Assembly: GCF_009763245.1 (NCBI RefSeq)
Contig: NZ_WKJZ01000001.1
Location: 1,380,455 to 1,444,454, forward strand
Direction of reading: 5' to 3'
Length of the DNA stretch: 64,000 nt
DNA from: Pseudomonas xionganensis
Lineage (GTDB): Bacteria; Pseudomonadota; Gammaproteobacteria; Pseudomonadales; Pseudomonadaceae
Shown here: one piece after another, positions 8,309 through 18,986 of the stretch
Numbering within the stretch: the stretch's first letter is position 1
How the letters are laid out: each line of letters opens with the position of its first letter
Position numbers and translations under genes: made by a program
The notes under the pieces: model-generated
The model's input: the letters and a program-made list of their open reading frames with translations, nothing else
Databases searched by the model: none
Told to the model about the DNA's origin: nothing

Positions 8309-9070
8309 ATGCGTAGTGTTCTGCCCCTGATTCTTTGTCTGTTGGCCACCAGCCTGCAGGCACAACCCTTGCGCATCGCCATGGAAGGCCAGTTCCCGCC
8401 GTTCGAGGAACTGGACGAGAGCGGCCAGCTCAAGGGCTTCAATGTCGATATCGCCCAGGCCCTGTGCCAGGCCATGGCAGTGGAGTGCCAGTTGCTGCGC
8501 TTTGCCTGGGACGATCTGATCCCGGCCCTGGATACCCAGCGCGCCGATCTGATCCTGGCCTCCATGTCGATCACCGAGGCCCGTCAGCAGCGGGTCGACT
8601 TCACCGCCAAGTACGCCCAGACCCCGGCCTACTTCTTCGCCCGCAAGAACCTGATCAACGAGGTCATCGTCACTCCACGGCGTATCGCCGGCAAACGGGT
8701 CGGTGTGCAGCAGGGCACCACCTACGAGCGCCTGCTGGATGACAAGTACGCCGCCCACGTTCAGCTGCAGCGCTTCGAGTCCGCTGCCCTGATGTACCAG
8801 GCCCTGGCCGCCGGCCAGGTCGATCTGGTGCTGGATGACGCCGTGTCCGGCTTTTTCGGTTTTCTCGAAACGCCCCATGGCCAGGGCTTCGAGCAGGTCG
8901 GCAACAAGGTGGTGTCACCCAGGCACTTCGGCCAGGGCCAGGGCATCGCCGTGCGCAAGGGCGACACGGCCCTGCGCGAGCGCCTCGACCGCGCCCTGGC
9001 GGTGATCCTTGGCAACGGCGTCTACAAGCGCATCGAGCAACGTTACTTCAAACACTTCTCGGTTTACTGA
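8309..9070 (+). CDS. Periplasmic polar amino acid-binding protein (orphan, SBP_bac_3)
   Basis: 253 residues with signal peptide (MRSVLPLILCLLATSLQA) and the mature start QPLRIAMEGQFPPFEELDES. The motif GFNVDIAQALCQAM aligns with the same region of AotJ, so it belongs to the lysine/arginine/ornithine-binding group. It has no permease or ATPase beside it and may feed the divergent Aot transporter or a distant one. The next gene, 99 bases on, is a cyanophycinase. Start ATG 8309 begins the signal peptide; an upstream start at 8258 would fall inside the terminator. Substrate (arginine, or a dipeptide) is not decided by sequence. Confidence 0.88.
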   Translation: MRSVLPLILCLLATSLQAQPLRIAMEGQFPPFEELDESGQLKGFNVDIAQALCQAMAVECQLLRFAWDDLIPALDTQRADLILASMSITEARQQRVDFTAKYAQTPAYFFARKNLINEVIVTPRRIAGKRVGVQQGTTYERLLDDKYAAHVQLQRFESAALMYQALAAGQVDLVLDDAVSGFFGFLETPHGQGFEQVGNKVVSPRHFGQGQGIAVRKGDTALRERLDRALAVILGNGVYKRIEQRYFKHFSVY

Positions 9071-9169
9071 GCTGGAGGCCCTCCACCCACTACCTGACCC
9101 TGCAGCAGTTCTCGTTGCACAACACCCACAACAAGAGTGCGCCAGACGCACGTTTCGGAGAACGCGAAC

Positions 9170-10429
9170 ATGATGGTTAGCAAAGTTTTACGCTGCACCC
9201 TGTTTCTACTCGCCCTGTTGCCCATGGCCGGCCAGGCTGCCGGCCCCCTGGTGCTGATCGGCGGCGCCATCAAGGATGACAATGCGGCCGTTTATCAACG
9301 CCTGATCCAGCTGGCCGGCGGCAGCCAGGCGCGGATCGGCATTATCACCGCCGCCTCCATCCCGCCCAGCCAGGATCCGGATGCCGGCACCGCCAATGCG
9401 CGCAACTCCCAGGCCAACGGCGAGTTCTACGCTGCGCTGCTGGAAACCTACGGCGCCCAGGATGCCCAGTGGATCCCCATCGACCTCGATAGCATCGGCA
9501 ACAACAGCAATCCCCAGGTGATCGAGCAGATCAACGGCATGACCGGCTTCTTCTTCGGTGGTGGCGACCAGAGTCGGCTGACCCAGACCCTGCAGACCAG
9601 CACCCGCCAGGATACCCCGGCCTTGGCCGCCATCCGTGCCCGCCATGCTCAGGGCGCCGTGCTGGCCGGCACCAGCGCCGGCACCGCGATCATGGTGCAG
9701 GGGCCAATGATCACCGGCGGCGAGAGTTATGACGCTCTGCGCTATGGCGTCTACACCAGCCCTGGCGGCGATGATCTGTCCTACGACATGCAGGGCGGCT
9801 TCGGTTTCTTCAACCATGGCCTGCTTGATACTCACTTCAGCGAGCGCGGTCGCCAGGGCCGGATCCTGCGCCTGGCCGACCATACCAATGTGCCATTCGC
9901 CTTCGGTGTGGACGAGGACACCGCCCTGCTGGTGCAGGACAACCCCAGCCTGGGGCAGGTCGAGATGGAAGTGATCGGCAGCAATGGCGTGTTTGTCTTC
10001 GACCTGCGCAACAAGGAGCGCGGCACCGGCAGCAGCTATGCCCTGTATGACGTGTTGGCCAGTTATCTGACCGCCGGTGATCGCTACCGTCCGGCCACCC
10101 AGCAGTTCGTTATTGGCACTGGCAAGACCAGCCTGCGGGGCCGCGAGTACTACAGCTCGGCCATGACCGCCACCGGCGACATCTTCAGCAGCCCGAACAA
10201 CAGCGGTGCCAACGGCCGGCGTAATCCGCGCGAGTTTGTCACCGTCAGCGTCGACCTGTTCGACAGCCAGTCCACCAGCACCCTGGGCCGTACCTATGAG
10301 CGCAACCCGCGCTTTCGTGTCGATCTGTTCAAGAGCAGCCAGTTCGACAGCCACGGTTATCAGGGGGTGATCGGCGGCAAGCGCGTCACCTCCTATGTGC
10401 GCATGCTGATGGACATGCGCCCCAACTGA
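9170..10429 (+). CDS. cphE: Extracellular cyanophycinase, CphE type (peptidase S51)
   Basis: 419 residues, close to the length of the characterised extracellular CphE of P. anguilliseptica (about 418 from memory). Signal peptide MMVSKVLRCTLFLLALLPMAGQAA, then PLVLIGGAIKDDNAAVYQRL. Nucleophile motif LAGTSAGTAIM with Ser169, FFFGGGDQSRL at about 127-137 and LLDTHFSERGRQGR at about 218-231 are S51 hallmarks. It hydrolyses cyanophycin to beta-Asp-Arg dipeptides outside the cell. It differs strongly from the SLH-bearing copy at 4553, having no SLH units and a distinct C-terminal beta-rich region of about 130 residues. RBS GGAG precedes ATG 9170. Preceded by the binding-protein gene, probably co-transcribed. 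Confidence 0.93.
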   Translation: MMVSKVLRCTLFLLALLPMAGQAAGPLVLIGGAIKDDNAAVYQRLIQLAGGSQARIGIITAASIPPSQDPDAGTANARNSQANGEFYAALLETYGAQDAQWIPIDLDSIGNNSNPQVIEQINGMTGFFFGGGDQSRLTQTLQTSTRQDTPALAAIRARHAQGAVLAGTSAGTAIMVQGPMITGGESYDALRYGVYTSPGGDDLSYDMQGGFGFFNHGLLDTHFSERGRQGRILRLADHTNVPFAFGVDEDTALLVQDNPSLGQVEMEVIGSNGVFVFDLRNKERGTGSSYALYDVLASYLTAGDRYRPATQQFVIGTGKTSLRGREYYSSAMTATGDIFSSPNNSGANGRRNPREFVTVSVDLFDSQSTSTLGRTYERNPRFRVDLFKSSQFDSHGYQGVIGGKRVTSYVRMLMDMRPN

Positions 10430-10434
10430 TCCGT

Positions 10435-10463
10435 GCGGGCCGCTGCCTGGGGCTGCGGCCCGC
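10435..10463. terminator. GC-rich hairpin between converging genes
   Basis: Arms GCGGGCCGC (10435-10443) and GCGGCCCGC (10455-10463) with an 11-base loop lie between the convergent cphE and hydrolase genes. No T-run follows on either strand, so terminator activity is uncertain. Confidence 0.45.
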
Positions 10464-10476
10464 CTCGGCAGTGGCC

Positions 10477-11319
10477 TCAGGCCGCGCTGGCCTGGGCCGG
10501 TTGCGGATCGAACTCCACCCGGGTGGCATGCAGCAGATCCAGGTTGTCATGCTGCCAGGGGTGGAAACCGGCCTTGAAGAAGTCCCGATAGGGACGCAGC
10601 AGCGGGCGGAAGATGCCCTGCTTGCCCCACATCCAGCTCAGGCCGTCGCGCCATACCCGCCAGTTCCACAGCAAACCGTCTTCCTTGAGCATATGGGCCA
10701 GGCCGCGGGTGGTATCCAGGACAAAGAAAAAGGTGCCCATGAGCATGGCCCGGCGCAGCAGCTTGCGACTGCCACAGACCTGGTTGTAGACATCGAAGGC
10801 CACGGCCTTGTGCTCGGTTTCCTCCAGGGCGTGCCAGCGCCATAGGCGGGCCATCACCGGGTGCGCGCCCTGCATATGGCGCGGGTCGCGCAGCAGGCCG
10901 TCGGCCATGATCGCGGTGATATGTTCCAGGGCTGCGGTGGCCGCCAGCTGGCGCTGTGGGGAGAATTTCTTCTGGGTGAAGCGGATACGCGCCTGGGCGC
11001 GTTTCTCGATGCGGGTGATGTTGTAACCCAGATCCTTCAGGCGTTGGCTGTATTCCAGGTGCTCGCGGCTGTGATGCCCCTCCTGGCCAATAAAGCCACG
11101 GATCTGTTCGCGCAGCACCGGGTCTTCGATCCTGTCGCGGAAGTGCCGCACCGAGTCGATAAAGAAGCGTTCACCGTCGGGAAACAACACCGACATGGCA
11201 TCGAACAGGTGGGTCTTGAAGGCGTCGCCGCTGTGCCAGTGGCGGGGCAGGGGATCGGGAAAGGCGAAATCCATATGCCGTGGACGAATCTGCAAACCTT
11301 CCGGGGTGGTGCTGGCCAT
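10477..11319 (-). CDS. Predicted metal-dependent hydrolase (COG3687/PF10118 family)
   Basis: 280 residues from ATG 11319 (MASTTPEGLQIRPRHMDF). The family is recognised from IRPRHMDFAF, FIGQEGHHSREH, and WHALEETEHKAVAFDVY, whose clustered His and Glu residues look like a ferritin-like/diiron helical site. Members are common in Pseudomonas and have no firm biochemical role; 'metal-dependent hydrolase' is the database label. A GGAG site precedes the chosen start; 12 more residues are possible from 11355. It is divergent from the AraC-family gene at 11612, which is a likely regulator of it. Confidence 0.85.
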   Translation of the reverse strand: MASTTPEGLQIRPRHMDFAFPDPLPRHWHSGDAFKTHLFDAMSVLFPDGERFFIDSVRHFRDRIEDPVLREQIRGFIGQEGHHSREHLEYSQRLKDLGYNITRIEKRAQARIRFTQKKFSPQRQLAATAALEHITAIMADGLLRDPRHMQGAHPVMARLWRWHALEETEHKAVAFDVYNQVCGSRKLLRRAMLMGTFFFVLDTTRGLAHMLKEDGLLWNWRVWRDGLSWMWGKQGIFRPLLRPYRDFFKAGFHPWQHDNLDLLHATRVEFDPQPAQASAA

Positions 11320-11611
11320 GCTGACTCCATGATTGGCTATCGAATACGCCCTCACTATGAAACCGTCGGCGCGGCTGGCACAGGTTGATAACAGCCAATC
11401 TTTCGGTCATTTATGGCCATGTGTGTCAGGCGTTACCCTTGCCGTGAGGTGCAGGAGCCAGGCTAGAGCGGCTTACAGGTCTTTGGTGGGGCAGAGTGCC
11501 ATCCGCTGATGATGTCAGTTGGTACTTTAGTCCATCCGGTTCTTGCTGCCTGATAGGGGCCGAGTTTATGGTCACGGCAGGTTAAATACGGCCAGATAAC
11601 GATAAAAACCC
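11320..11611. promoter_or_regulatory. Divergent promoter region, hydrolase/AraC regulator
   Basis: A 292-base gene-free stretch between divergent genes. It should contain both promoters and the regulator's binding site. I could not pick a convincing direct-repeat operator by eye. Confidence 0.45.
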
Positions 11612-12631
11612 ATGAAAGCGACCCTCAATTTCACTGCCGAACTGGTGCCGGTGGCCTACGCCGCGGCCTTGCTGGACCTGGTCGAAGAGCTGGGTGTACC
11701 GCGCAGCGAGCTGTTCGAAGCCGCCCGGGTACGCCCCGAGGTGCTCGGCAATCCCCAGGGCCGGCTGTCCTTTATCGACTTCACCCAACTGGCCACCAGC
11801 GCCCTGCAGCGTTGTGACGAACCGGCCCTGGGCCTGCTCCTGGGGCAGCGGCTGAATGTGTCCACCCATGGCATCCTCGGCTATGCGGTGCTGTCCAGCG
11901 CCAACCTGGGCAAGGCCATGCAGTTCGCCCTCAGGTATTACCGCATCCTCGGTCTGACCTATGAGCTGGAGCAGCACGAGCAGGATGGTCGGGTCGAGCT
12001 GCGCGCCCGCGAATCCATCCCCATGGGCCCGCTCAGCCGCTTCGCCGCCGAGGGCCTGCTGAGCAGCCTGTACACCATCGCCCGCTTTCTGGTGGGCGAG
12101 CGCCTGCAGGATATTCAGGTCGGCTTCGCCCATGCCGCGCCCCACTACGCATCGCGTTACGAGCGTCTGTTCGGCGGCTCGGTCATGTTCGACCAGCCCT
12201 GCCACTGGATGAGCATGCCGGTGGCCTATCTGGAGCGTCCCATGGCCCTGGCCAATCCGGCCACGGTGCAGATGTGCGAACAGCAGTGCGAAGCCCTGCT
12301 GGCCAGCATGGACGTACAGGATGGTCTGCTCACCCGAGTGCGCCGCCTGCTGCTGGCCCGCCCCGGCGACTTCCCCGATCTGGCCAGCGCCGCCGAAGCC
12401 CTGCACACCAGTGGCCGCAGCCTGCGCCGCCATCTGGCCAGCATGGGCACCAGCTACCAGCAGGTGCTTGATGAGGTGCGTAAAAGCCTGGCCCTGCAAT
12501 ACCTCACCACCACCCACCTGCCGCTCTATGAAATCGCCTACCTGCTGGGCTTTAACGACCCCAGCAATTTCCGCCGTGCGTTCAAGAAATGGACGGGTAA
12601 ACTGCCCAGCGATTACCGCTGTGAGGGCTGA
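11612..12631 (+). CDS. AraC-family transcriptional regulator (arabinose-binding-like N-terminal domain)
   Basis: 339 residues. The N-terminal two thirds matches the PF12625 type (FTQLATSALQRCDEPALGLLLGQRLNVSTHGILGYAVLSS), as in OruR/ArgR-like and lipid-responsive regulators. The C-terminal AraC helix-turn-helix pair is clear: GRSLRRHLASMGTSYQQVLDEVR and LYEIAYLLGFNDPSNFRRAFKKWTG. It probably controls the divergent hydrolase gene. Ligand unknown. A role in arginine or ornithine response for the cyanophycin island is possible because some members sense ornithine, but nothing here shows it. Confidence 0.92.
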   Translation: MKATLNFTAELVPVAYAAALLDLVEELGVPRSELFEAARVRPEVLGNPQGRLSFIDFTQLATSALQRCDEPALGLLLGQRLNVSTHGILGYAVLSSANLGKAMQFALRYYRILGLTYELEQHEQDGRVELRARESIPMGPLSRFAAEGLLSSLYTIARFLVGERLQDIQVGFAHAAPHYASRYERLFGGSVMFDQPCHWMSMPVAYLERPMALANPATVQMCEQQCEALLASMDVQDGLLTRVRRLLLARPGDFPDLASAAEALHTSGRSLRRHLASMGTSYQQVLDEVRKSLALQYLTTTHLPLYEIAYLLGFNDPSNFRRAFKKWTGKLPSDYRCEG

Positions 12632-12773
12632 CTATCGCTCATCCTAGCTAAGGCGTGAATTGTTCTATCAAGAAAAACAAAGGGCTGAATTCGGCTTTTC
12701 GCGTATGCGAAATTTCTTTTCGTTAAAACGCGAACTTTGCCCCTGTTTCTCATGCAACTATGAAGTTTTATAG

Positions 12774-12805
12774 ATGAGTGCGGGGCGAAGCCGCCCCGCA
12801 CTCAT
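12774..12805 (+). terminator. Long perfect stem-loop, probable terminator of the AraC-family gene
   Basis: Arms ATGAGTGCGGGGCG (12774-12787) and CGCCCCGCACTCAT (12792-12805) pair perfectly with a 4-base loop. A weak T/A stretch (CATTTA) follows. It may act on transcripts from either side. Confidence 0.55.
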
Positions 12806-12842
12806 CATTTATGTCAGCAATGATCATGAATCCTTTCAGGAT

Positions 12843-12865
12843 AAAAAAGGCTGCCGCTGGGCAGC
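12843..12865 (-). terminator. Rho-independent terminator of nrdB
   Basis: On the minus strand GCTGCC-CAGC-GGCAGC forms a hairpin followed by a six-T run (A-tract 12843-12848 on plus), 74 bases after the nrdB stop. Confidence 0.8.
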
Positions 12866-12938
12866 ACTTCTTTGGAGCATCAATTTCGCGCTTAGTGAAA
12901 AACTTTCACGCTTTAGTGCTTTTGAGCGGCAGCTGAAA

Positions 12939-14192
12939 TCAATCCCAGCTCAACGCCCCACCAGTCTGATACTCAATCACTCGCGTCTCGAAGAAGTTCT
13001 TCTCCTTCTTCAGATCCATAATCTCGCTCATCCATGGGAACGGGTTAGTGGTACCTGGGTACTCTTCCTTCAAACCAATCTGAGTCAGACGACGGTTGGC
13101 GATAAATTTCAGGTAGTCCTCCATCATCGCCGCGTTCATGCCCAGTACGCCGCGGGGCATGGTGTCGCGGGCGTATTCGATTTCCAGCTGGGTGCCCTGG
13201 AGGATCATCTGGGTCGCTTCGTCCTTCATCTGGGCGTCCCACAGGTGTGGGTTTTCGATCTTGATCTGGTTGATCACGTCGATGCCGAAGTTCAGGTGCA
13301 TGGACTCGTCGCGCAGGATGTACTGGAACTGCTCGGCGACGCCGGTCATCTTGTTGCGGCGGCCCATGGAGAGGATCTGGGTAAAGCCGCAGTAGAAGAA
13401 GATGCCTTCCAGCACGCAGTAGTAGGCGATCAGGTTGCGCAGCAGTTCCTTGTCGGTTTCCACGGTGCCGGTGTTGAACTGCGGGTCGGAGATGGCGCGG
13501 GTATATTTGAGGCCCCAGCTGGCCTTTTTCGCGACCGATGGGATCTCGTGGTACATGTTGAAGATCTCGCCTTCATCCATGCCCAGCGATTCGATGCAGT
13601 ACTGGTAGGCGTGGGTGTGGATCGCCTCTTCGAAGGCCTGGCGCAGGATGTACTGGCGGCACTCGGGGTTGGTGATCAGGCGGTACACGGCCAGGGCCAG
13701 GTTGTTGGCCACCAGGCTGTCGGCGGTGGAGAAGAAGCCGAGGTTGCGCATGACGATGCGGCGCTCGTCGTCGGTCAGGCCGTCGGTGCTTTTCCACAAC
13801 GCGATATCCGCGTTCATGTTCACTTCCTGGGGCATCCAGTGGTTGGCGCAGCCATCCAGGTACTTCTGCCAGGCCCAGTCGTATTTGAAGGGTACGAGCT
13901 GGTTGAGGTCGGCGCGGGCGTTGATCATGCGCTTCTGGTCAACCTGCACGCGGGCGGCGGAGCCTTCCAGTTCGTCCAGGCCTTCCTGGATGTCCAGCTG
14001 GTCCAGGGCGGCCTTGGCGCGGGCCACGGCGGCGCTGTCGTCGGCGGCTACGGCGCGGGCTTCGACGGCGGCGGCACCGCCGGCCTGGTCGAGCTTGTCG
14101 AGGTTCATATCAGCCAGTTGCGCATTGGCGGCAGTGTTGGCTGTAACGGCTTCAGTGCCGTCTTCCTTGTCGAATTCATCCCAGCTCAGCAT
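12939..14192 (-). CDS. nrdB: Ribonucleoside-diphosphate reductase class Ia, beta subunit
   Basis: 417 residues from ATG 14192 ([15 protein letters not shown]) with a CAGGAG site upstream. The diiron/tyrosyl radical subunit of class Ia ribonucleotide reductase. The metal-ligand helices [13 protein letters not shown] and [16 protein letters not shown] and the C-terminal tail ending TGGALSWD that binds NrdA are visible. The N-terminal 75 residues are Ala/Asp-rich and low in conservation, as in other Pseudomonas NrdB. It lies 452 bases downstream of nrdA on the same strand. A longer reading upstream to 14450 is rejected because it lacks family similarity and includes a repeat. Confidence 0.96.
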   Translation of the reverse strand: MLSWDEFDKEDGTEAVTANTAANAQLADMNLDKLDQAGGAAAVEARAVAADDSAAVARAKAALDQLDIQEGLDELEGSAARVQVDQKRMINARADLNQLVPFKYDWAWQKYLDGCANHWMPQEVNMNADIALWKSTDGLTDDERRIVMRNLGFFSTADSLVANNLALAVYRLITNPECRQYILRQAFEEAIHTHAYQYCIESLGMDEGEIFNMYHEIPSVAKKASWGLKYTRAISDPQFNTGTVETDKELLRNLIAYYCVLEGIFFYCGFTQILSMGRRNKMTGVAEQFQYILRDESMHLNFGIDVINQIKIENPHLWDAQMKDEATQMILQGTQLEIEYARDTMPRGVLGMNAAMMEDYLKFIANRRLTQIGLKEEYPGTTNPFPWMSEIMDLKKEKNFFETRVIEYQTGGALSWD

Positions 14193-14644
14193 GGCTTGGC
14201 TCCTGCTTGCGGGCCGGCGAGATAGCCGGCCTGTATGGATATACAGATGGTTCTGATTATGTTCCGTTGCGTAGTGCGCGCAAGGGTAAAACGGGTACCG
14301 CTGGTCGGGGCTGGCTCTAGTGGCTGGCCGTTGCCCCGAGGCCCTCGCCGGTTGGGGCGGGGGGTGGTAATAAGTGGGGAGGGCGGTGTTGCCTTTGCCC
14401 CTCTCCCTAGCCCTCGGCTTTGGCATCCTGCGTCGCCCTACCTCCTGCATCCTTGCAGTCGTCTCCCCGAAGGGGCGAGGGGATAAAACCGTGTGTTGCT
14501 TTTGCTCTTTGCTCGACCTTCGAGCGTGTAGCTGAGCGAGTGAGCGCTAGGCGCCTGGCAGGTTGGAACCCCTGAGCATACGACTGTATGTGATGGGGGC
14601 CGACCTGCCAGGCAACAACGCGCGCGCCGCTCAGATACGCGCGC
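14193..14644 (-). other. Long nrdA-nrdB spacer with hairpin and degenerate repeat
   Basis: This 452-base spacer has no credible gene. In transcription order it holds an imperfect long hairpin at 14553-14613 and a degenerate repeat around 14395-14490. The repeat pairs CCCTCTCC with GGCGAGGGG type arms and resembles dispersed Pseudomonas intergenic repeats. The rest is GC-rich leader with the nrdB ribosome-binding site. It may set the nrdA:nrdB expression ratio. Confidence 0.55.
14553..14613 (-). repeat. Imperfect 60-base inverted repeat just downstream of nrdA
   Basis: Outer arms GCCTGGCAGGTTGG (14553-14566) and CCGACCTGCCAGGC (14600-14613) pair with one mismatch, and an inner CATAC/GTATG pair extends the stem. 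There is no T-run after it. Confidence 0.6.
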
Positions 14645-17551
<2,907 letters not shown>

Positions 17552-17730
17552 GAAAGTCTCCATGTTCTTTATTTATTGGTAGGACGCTTTTATTCGTCTT
17601 CCTTGCGGCCGAGGCCATTCATTCCATTTCCACAACGCCACGCGCGCAGCGGGAAACGCCGGGCGCATGGGACTTGCAAATTGGGCTGGGAAGGACGACT
17701 AAAGCGCCTTCCTGGCTCAAAAGTCACACA

Positions 17731-17751
17731 TCGAGGCGCCAGGCGCCTCGA
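17731..17751. repeat. Perfect 21-base palindrome in the nrdA leader
   Basis: Ten-base arms TCGAGGCGCC and GGCGCCTCGA are separated by a single A. It lies within the predicted untranslated leader of nrdA, about 180 bases before its start codon. A related GCGCCAGGCGC core occurs again near 17809. Confidence 0.7.
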
Positions 17752-17978
17752 CTACTACATCTTGTGGTGCAGTGGCCGGAGCCACTGCTGCCGAAAAGGG
17801 TTTCAGACGCGCCAGGCGCGGAGCTGAATATCAGCCGCCATACGGGGGCGGGCTTGTTGCAAAGAGCGTTTCAGCCTGCCGGTGACAGCCGTGGACAGTG
17901 CTTGCCAGGGCCTTTGTCAATAGTGTCCGGTGCTCAGGCTAAACCCAACATGTGGTGGGTGTTGCGCGATGGGGATAC

Positions 17979-18007
17979 AAGATAATGCGCTATGTGGGGT
18001 ATTGCAA
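17979..18007 (-). promoter_or_regulatory. Candidate nrdA promoter
   Basis: On the minus strand TTGCAA (18002-18007) and TATCTT (17979-17984) are separated by exactly 17 bases. The -10 lies in the sequence GCGCATTATCTTGTAT, which matches about 12 of 16 positions of the NrdR box (ACACWATATCTTGTGT as I recall it), so NrdR binding there would occlude RNA polymerase. Confidence 0.5.
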
Positions 18008-18028
18008 GGTGGCCGGCGCTGAACAAGC

Positions 18029-18037
18029 TGTGGATAA
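18029..18037 (-). promoter_or_regulatory. DnaA box upstream of the nrdA promoter
   Basis: TGTGGATAA on plus, that is TTATCCACA on minus, a perfect strong DnaA box, 22 bases upstream of the proposed nrdA -35. DnaA control of nrdAB is established in E. coli; here it is inferred. Confidence 0.55.
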
Positions 18038-18167
18038 GGTGTGGGTGGATTGTGGGTGAGTTGCGCCGATCAACGGGCAGGCCCCATGGTTGCTGGCTTA
18101 TACCGTTCGTCGGTGCCGACAAGGGGCGCTGTGGGGTTTTGCAGTGCGTGGTGTGGTGCACATTGTC

Positions 18168-18183
18168 GCACTATATGTAGTGT
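18168..18183. promoter_or_regulatory. NrdR-box-like palindrome near the response regulator gene
   Basis: GCACTATATGTAGTGT matches about 14 of 16 positions of the NrdR consensus. NrdR boxes normally occur in pairs about 31 bases apart, and I see no good partner at that distance, so the call is tentative. Confidence 0.4.
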
Positions 18184-18266
18184 TTTACCGACGAGCTGGC
18201 ATGCGCTATGCAGCGCCGGTGCCATTGTTACAATGCCCACCTTTATGCAGCCCTCGGGAGTGGTTT

Positions 18267-18986
18267 GTGGATCAGCAGGCGTGGCACATCCTTATTGTCG
18301 AAGATGATCAGCGTCTGGCCGAGCTGACCCGTGAGTACCTGCAGGGCAATGGCTTGAATGTCTCGGTGGAAGGCGATGGTGGCCGGGCGGCGGCGCGCAT
18401 CCTGGCCGAGCAGCCGGATCTGGTGATTCTCGACCTGATGCTGCCGGGCGAGGATGGCCTGAGTATTTGCCGCAAGGTGCGCGGTCAGTATGAGGGGCCG
18501 ATCCTGATGCTGACCGCGCGCACCGATGATATGGACCAGGTGCTGGGCCTGGAAATGGGCGCCGATGACTATGTCTGCAAGCCGGTGCGCCCGCGGGTGT
18601 TGCTGGCGCGTATTCGCGCCTTGCTGCGTCGCCGTGAAGGCCCGGAACTGGGCGAGGCGCAGGAGCGCCGGCGCCTGCAGTTCGGCCCCCTGGTGATCGA
18701 CAACGCCATGCGTGAAGCCTGGCTGGGTGAGCAGGGCATCGAGCTGACCAGTGCCGAGTTTGACCTGCTCTGGCTGCTGGCAGCCAACGCCGGGCGCATC
18801 CTCTCGCGTGAGGAAATCTTCAACGCCCTGCGTGGTATCGAATACGACGGTCAGGATCGCTCCATCGATGTGCGCATCTCGCGCATCCGTCCGAAAATCG
18901 GTGACGATCCCATGCACCCGCGGCTGATCAAGACCGTGCGCAGCAAGGGCTACCTGTTCGTCGCCGAAGCGGCCATCGAGGCCTGA
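18267..18986 (+). CDS. OmpR/RstA-like response regulator
   Basis: 239 residues starting with GTG at 18267, chosen because GGGAG lies six bases upstream and the receiver domain starts immediately (WHILIVEDDQRLAELTREYL). Receiver with the phospho-acceptor Asp in LVILDLMLPGEDG, Thr in LMLTAR and Lys in DDYVCKPV. OmpR-type winged helix at the C-terminus (ELTSAEFDLLWLLAANAGRILSREEIF ... DVRISRIRPKIG). Its stop overlaps the kinase start (TGATG). The pair beside nrdA matches PA1157-PA1158 of P. aeruginosa. Signal and regulon unknown. Confidence 0.93.
   Translation: MDQQAWHILIVEDDQRLAELTREYLQGNGLNVSVEGDGGRAAARILAEQPDLVILDLMLPGEDGLSICRKVRGQYEGPILMLTARTDDMDQVLGLEMGADDYVCKPVRPRVLLARIRALLRRREGPELGEAQERRRLQFGPLVIDNAMREAWLGEQGIELTSAEFDLLWLLAANAGRILSREEIFNALRGIEYDGQDRSIDVRISRIRPKIGDDPMHPRLIKTVRSKGYLFVAEAAIEA

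Larger units (their letters stand above)
12632..12938. other. Intergenic region with two hairpins between araC-type gene and nrdB
   Basis: About 307 bases without a gene between convergent genes. It includes a 14-base-pair stem at 12774-12805 and the nrdB terminator at 12843-12865. The part from 12650 to 12775 is AT-richer than average, with no other feature seen. Confidence 0.6.
17552..18266. promoter_or_regulatory. Long divergent regulatory region, nrdA / two-component system
   Basis: 715 bases without a gene. Features seen: a perfect 21-base palindrome at 17731-17751, a sigma-70 promoter for nrdA at 17979-18007, an NrdR-like box over its -10 (17975-17990), a DnaA box at 18029-18037 and a second NrdR-like palindrome at 18168-18183. 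The predicted nrdA leader would therefore be over 400 bases. Confidence 0.6.

Noticed and set aside
14193..14450. N-terminal extension of NrdB upstream of 14192
   Set aside because: The extension is Arg/Pro-rich, crosses a repeat-like spacer and lacks family similarity; a good ribosome-binding site sits before 14192.
18029..18037. DnaA box as part of a replication origin
   Set aside because: Only one box, and no dnaA, dnaN, rpmH or AT-rich unwinding region nearby; gene regulation is more likely.
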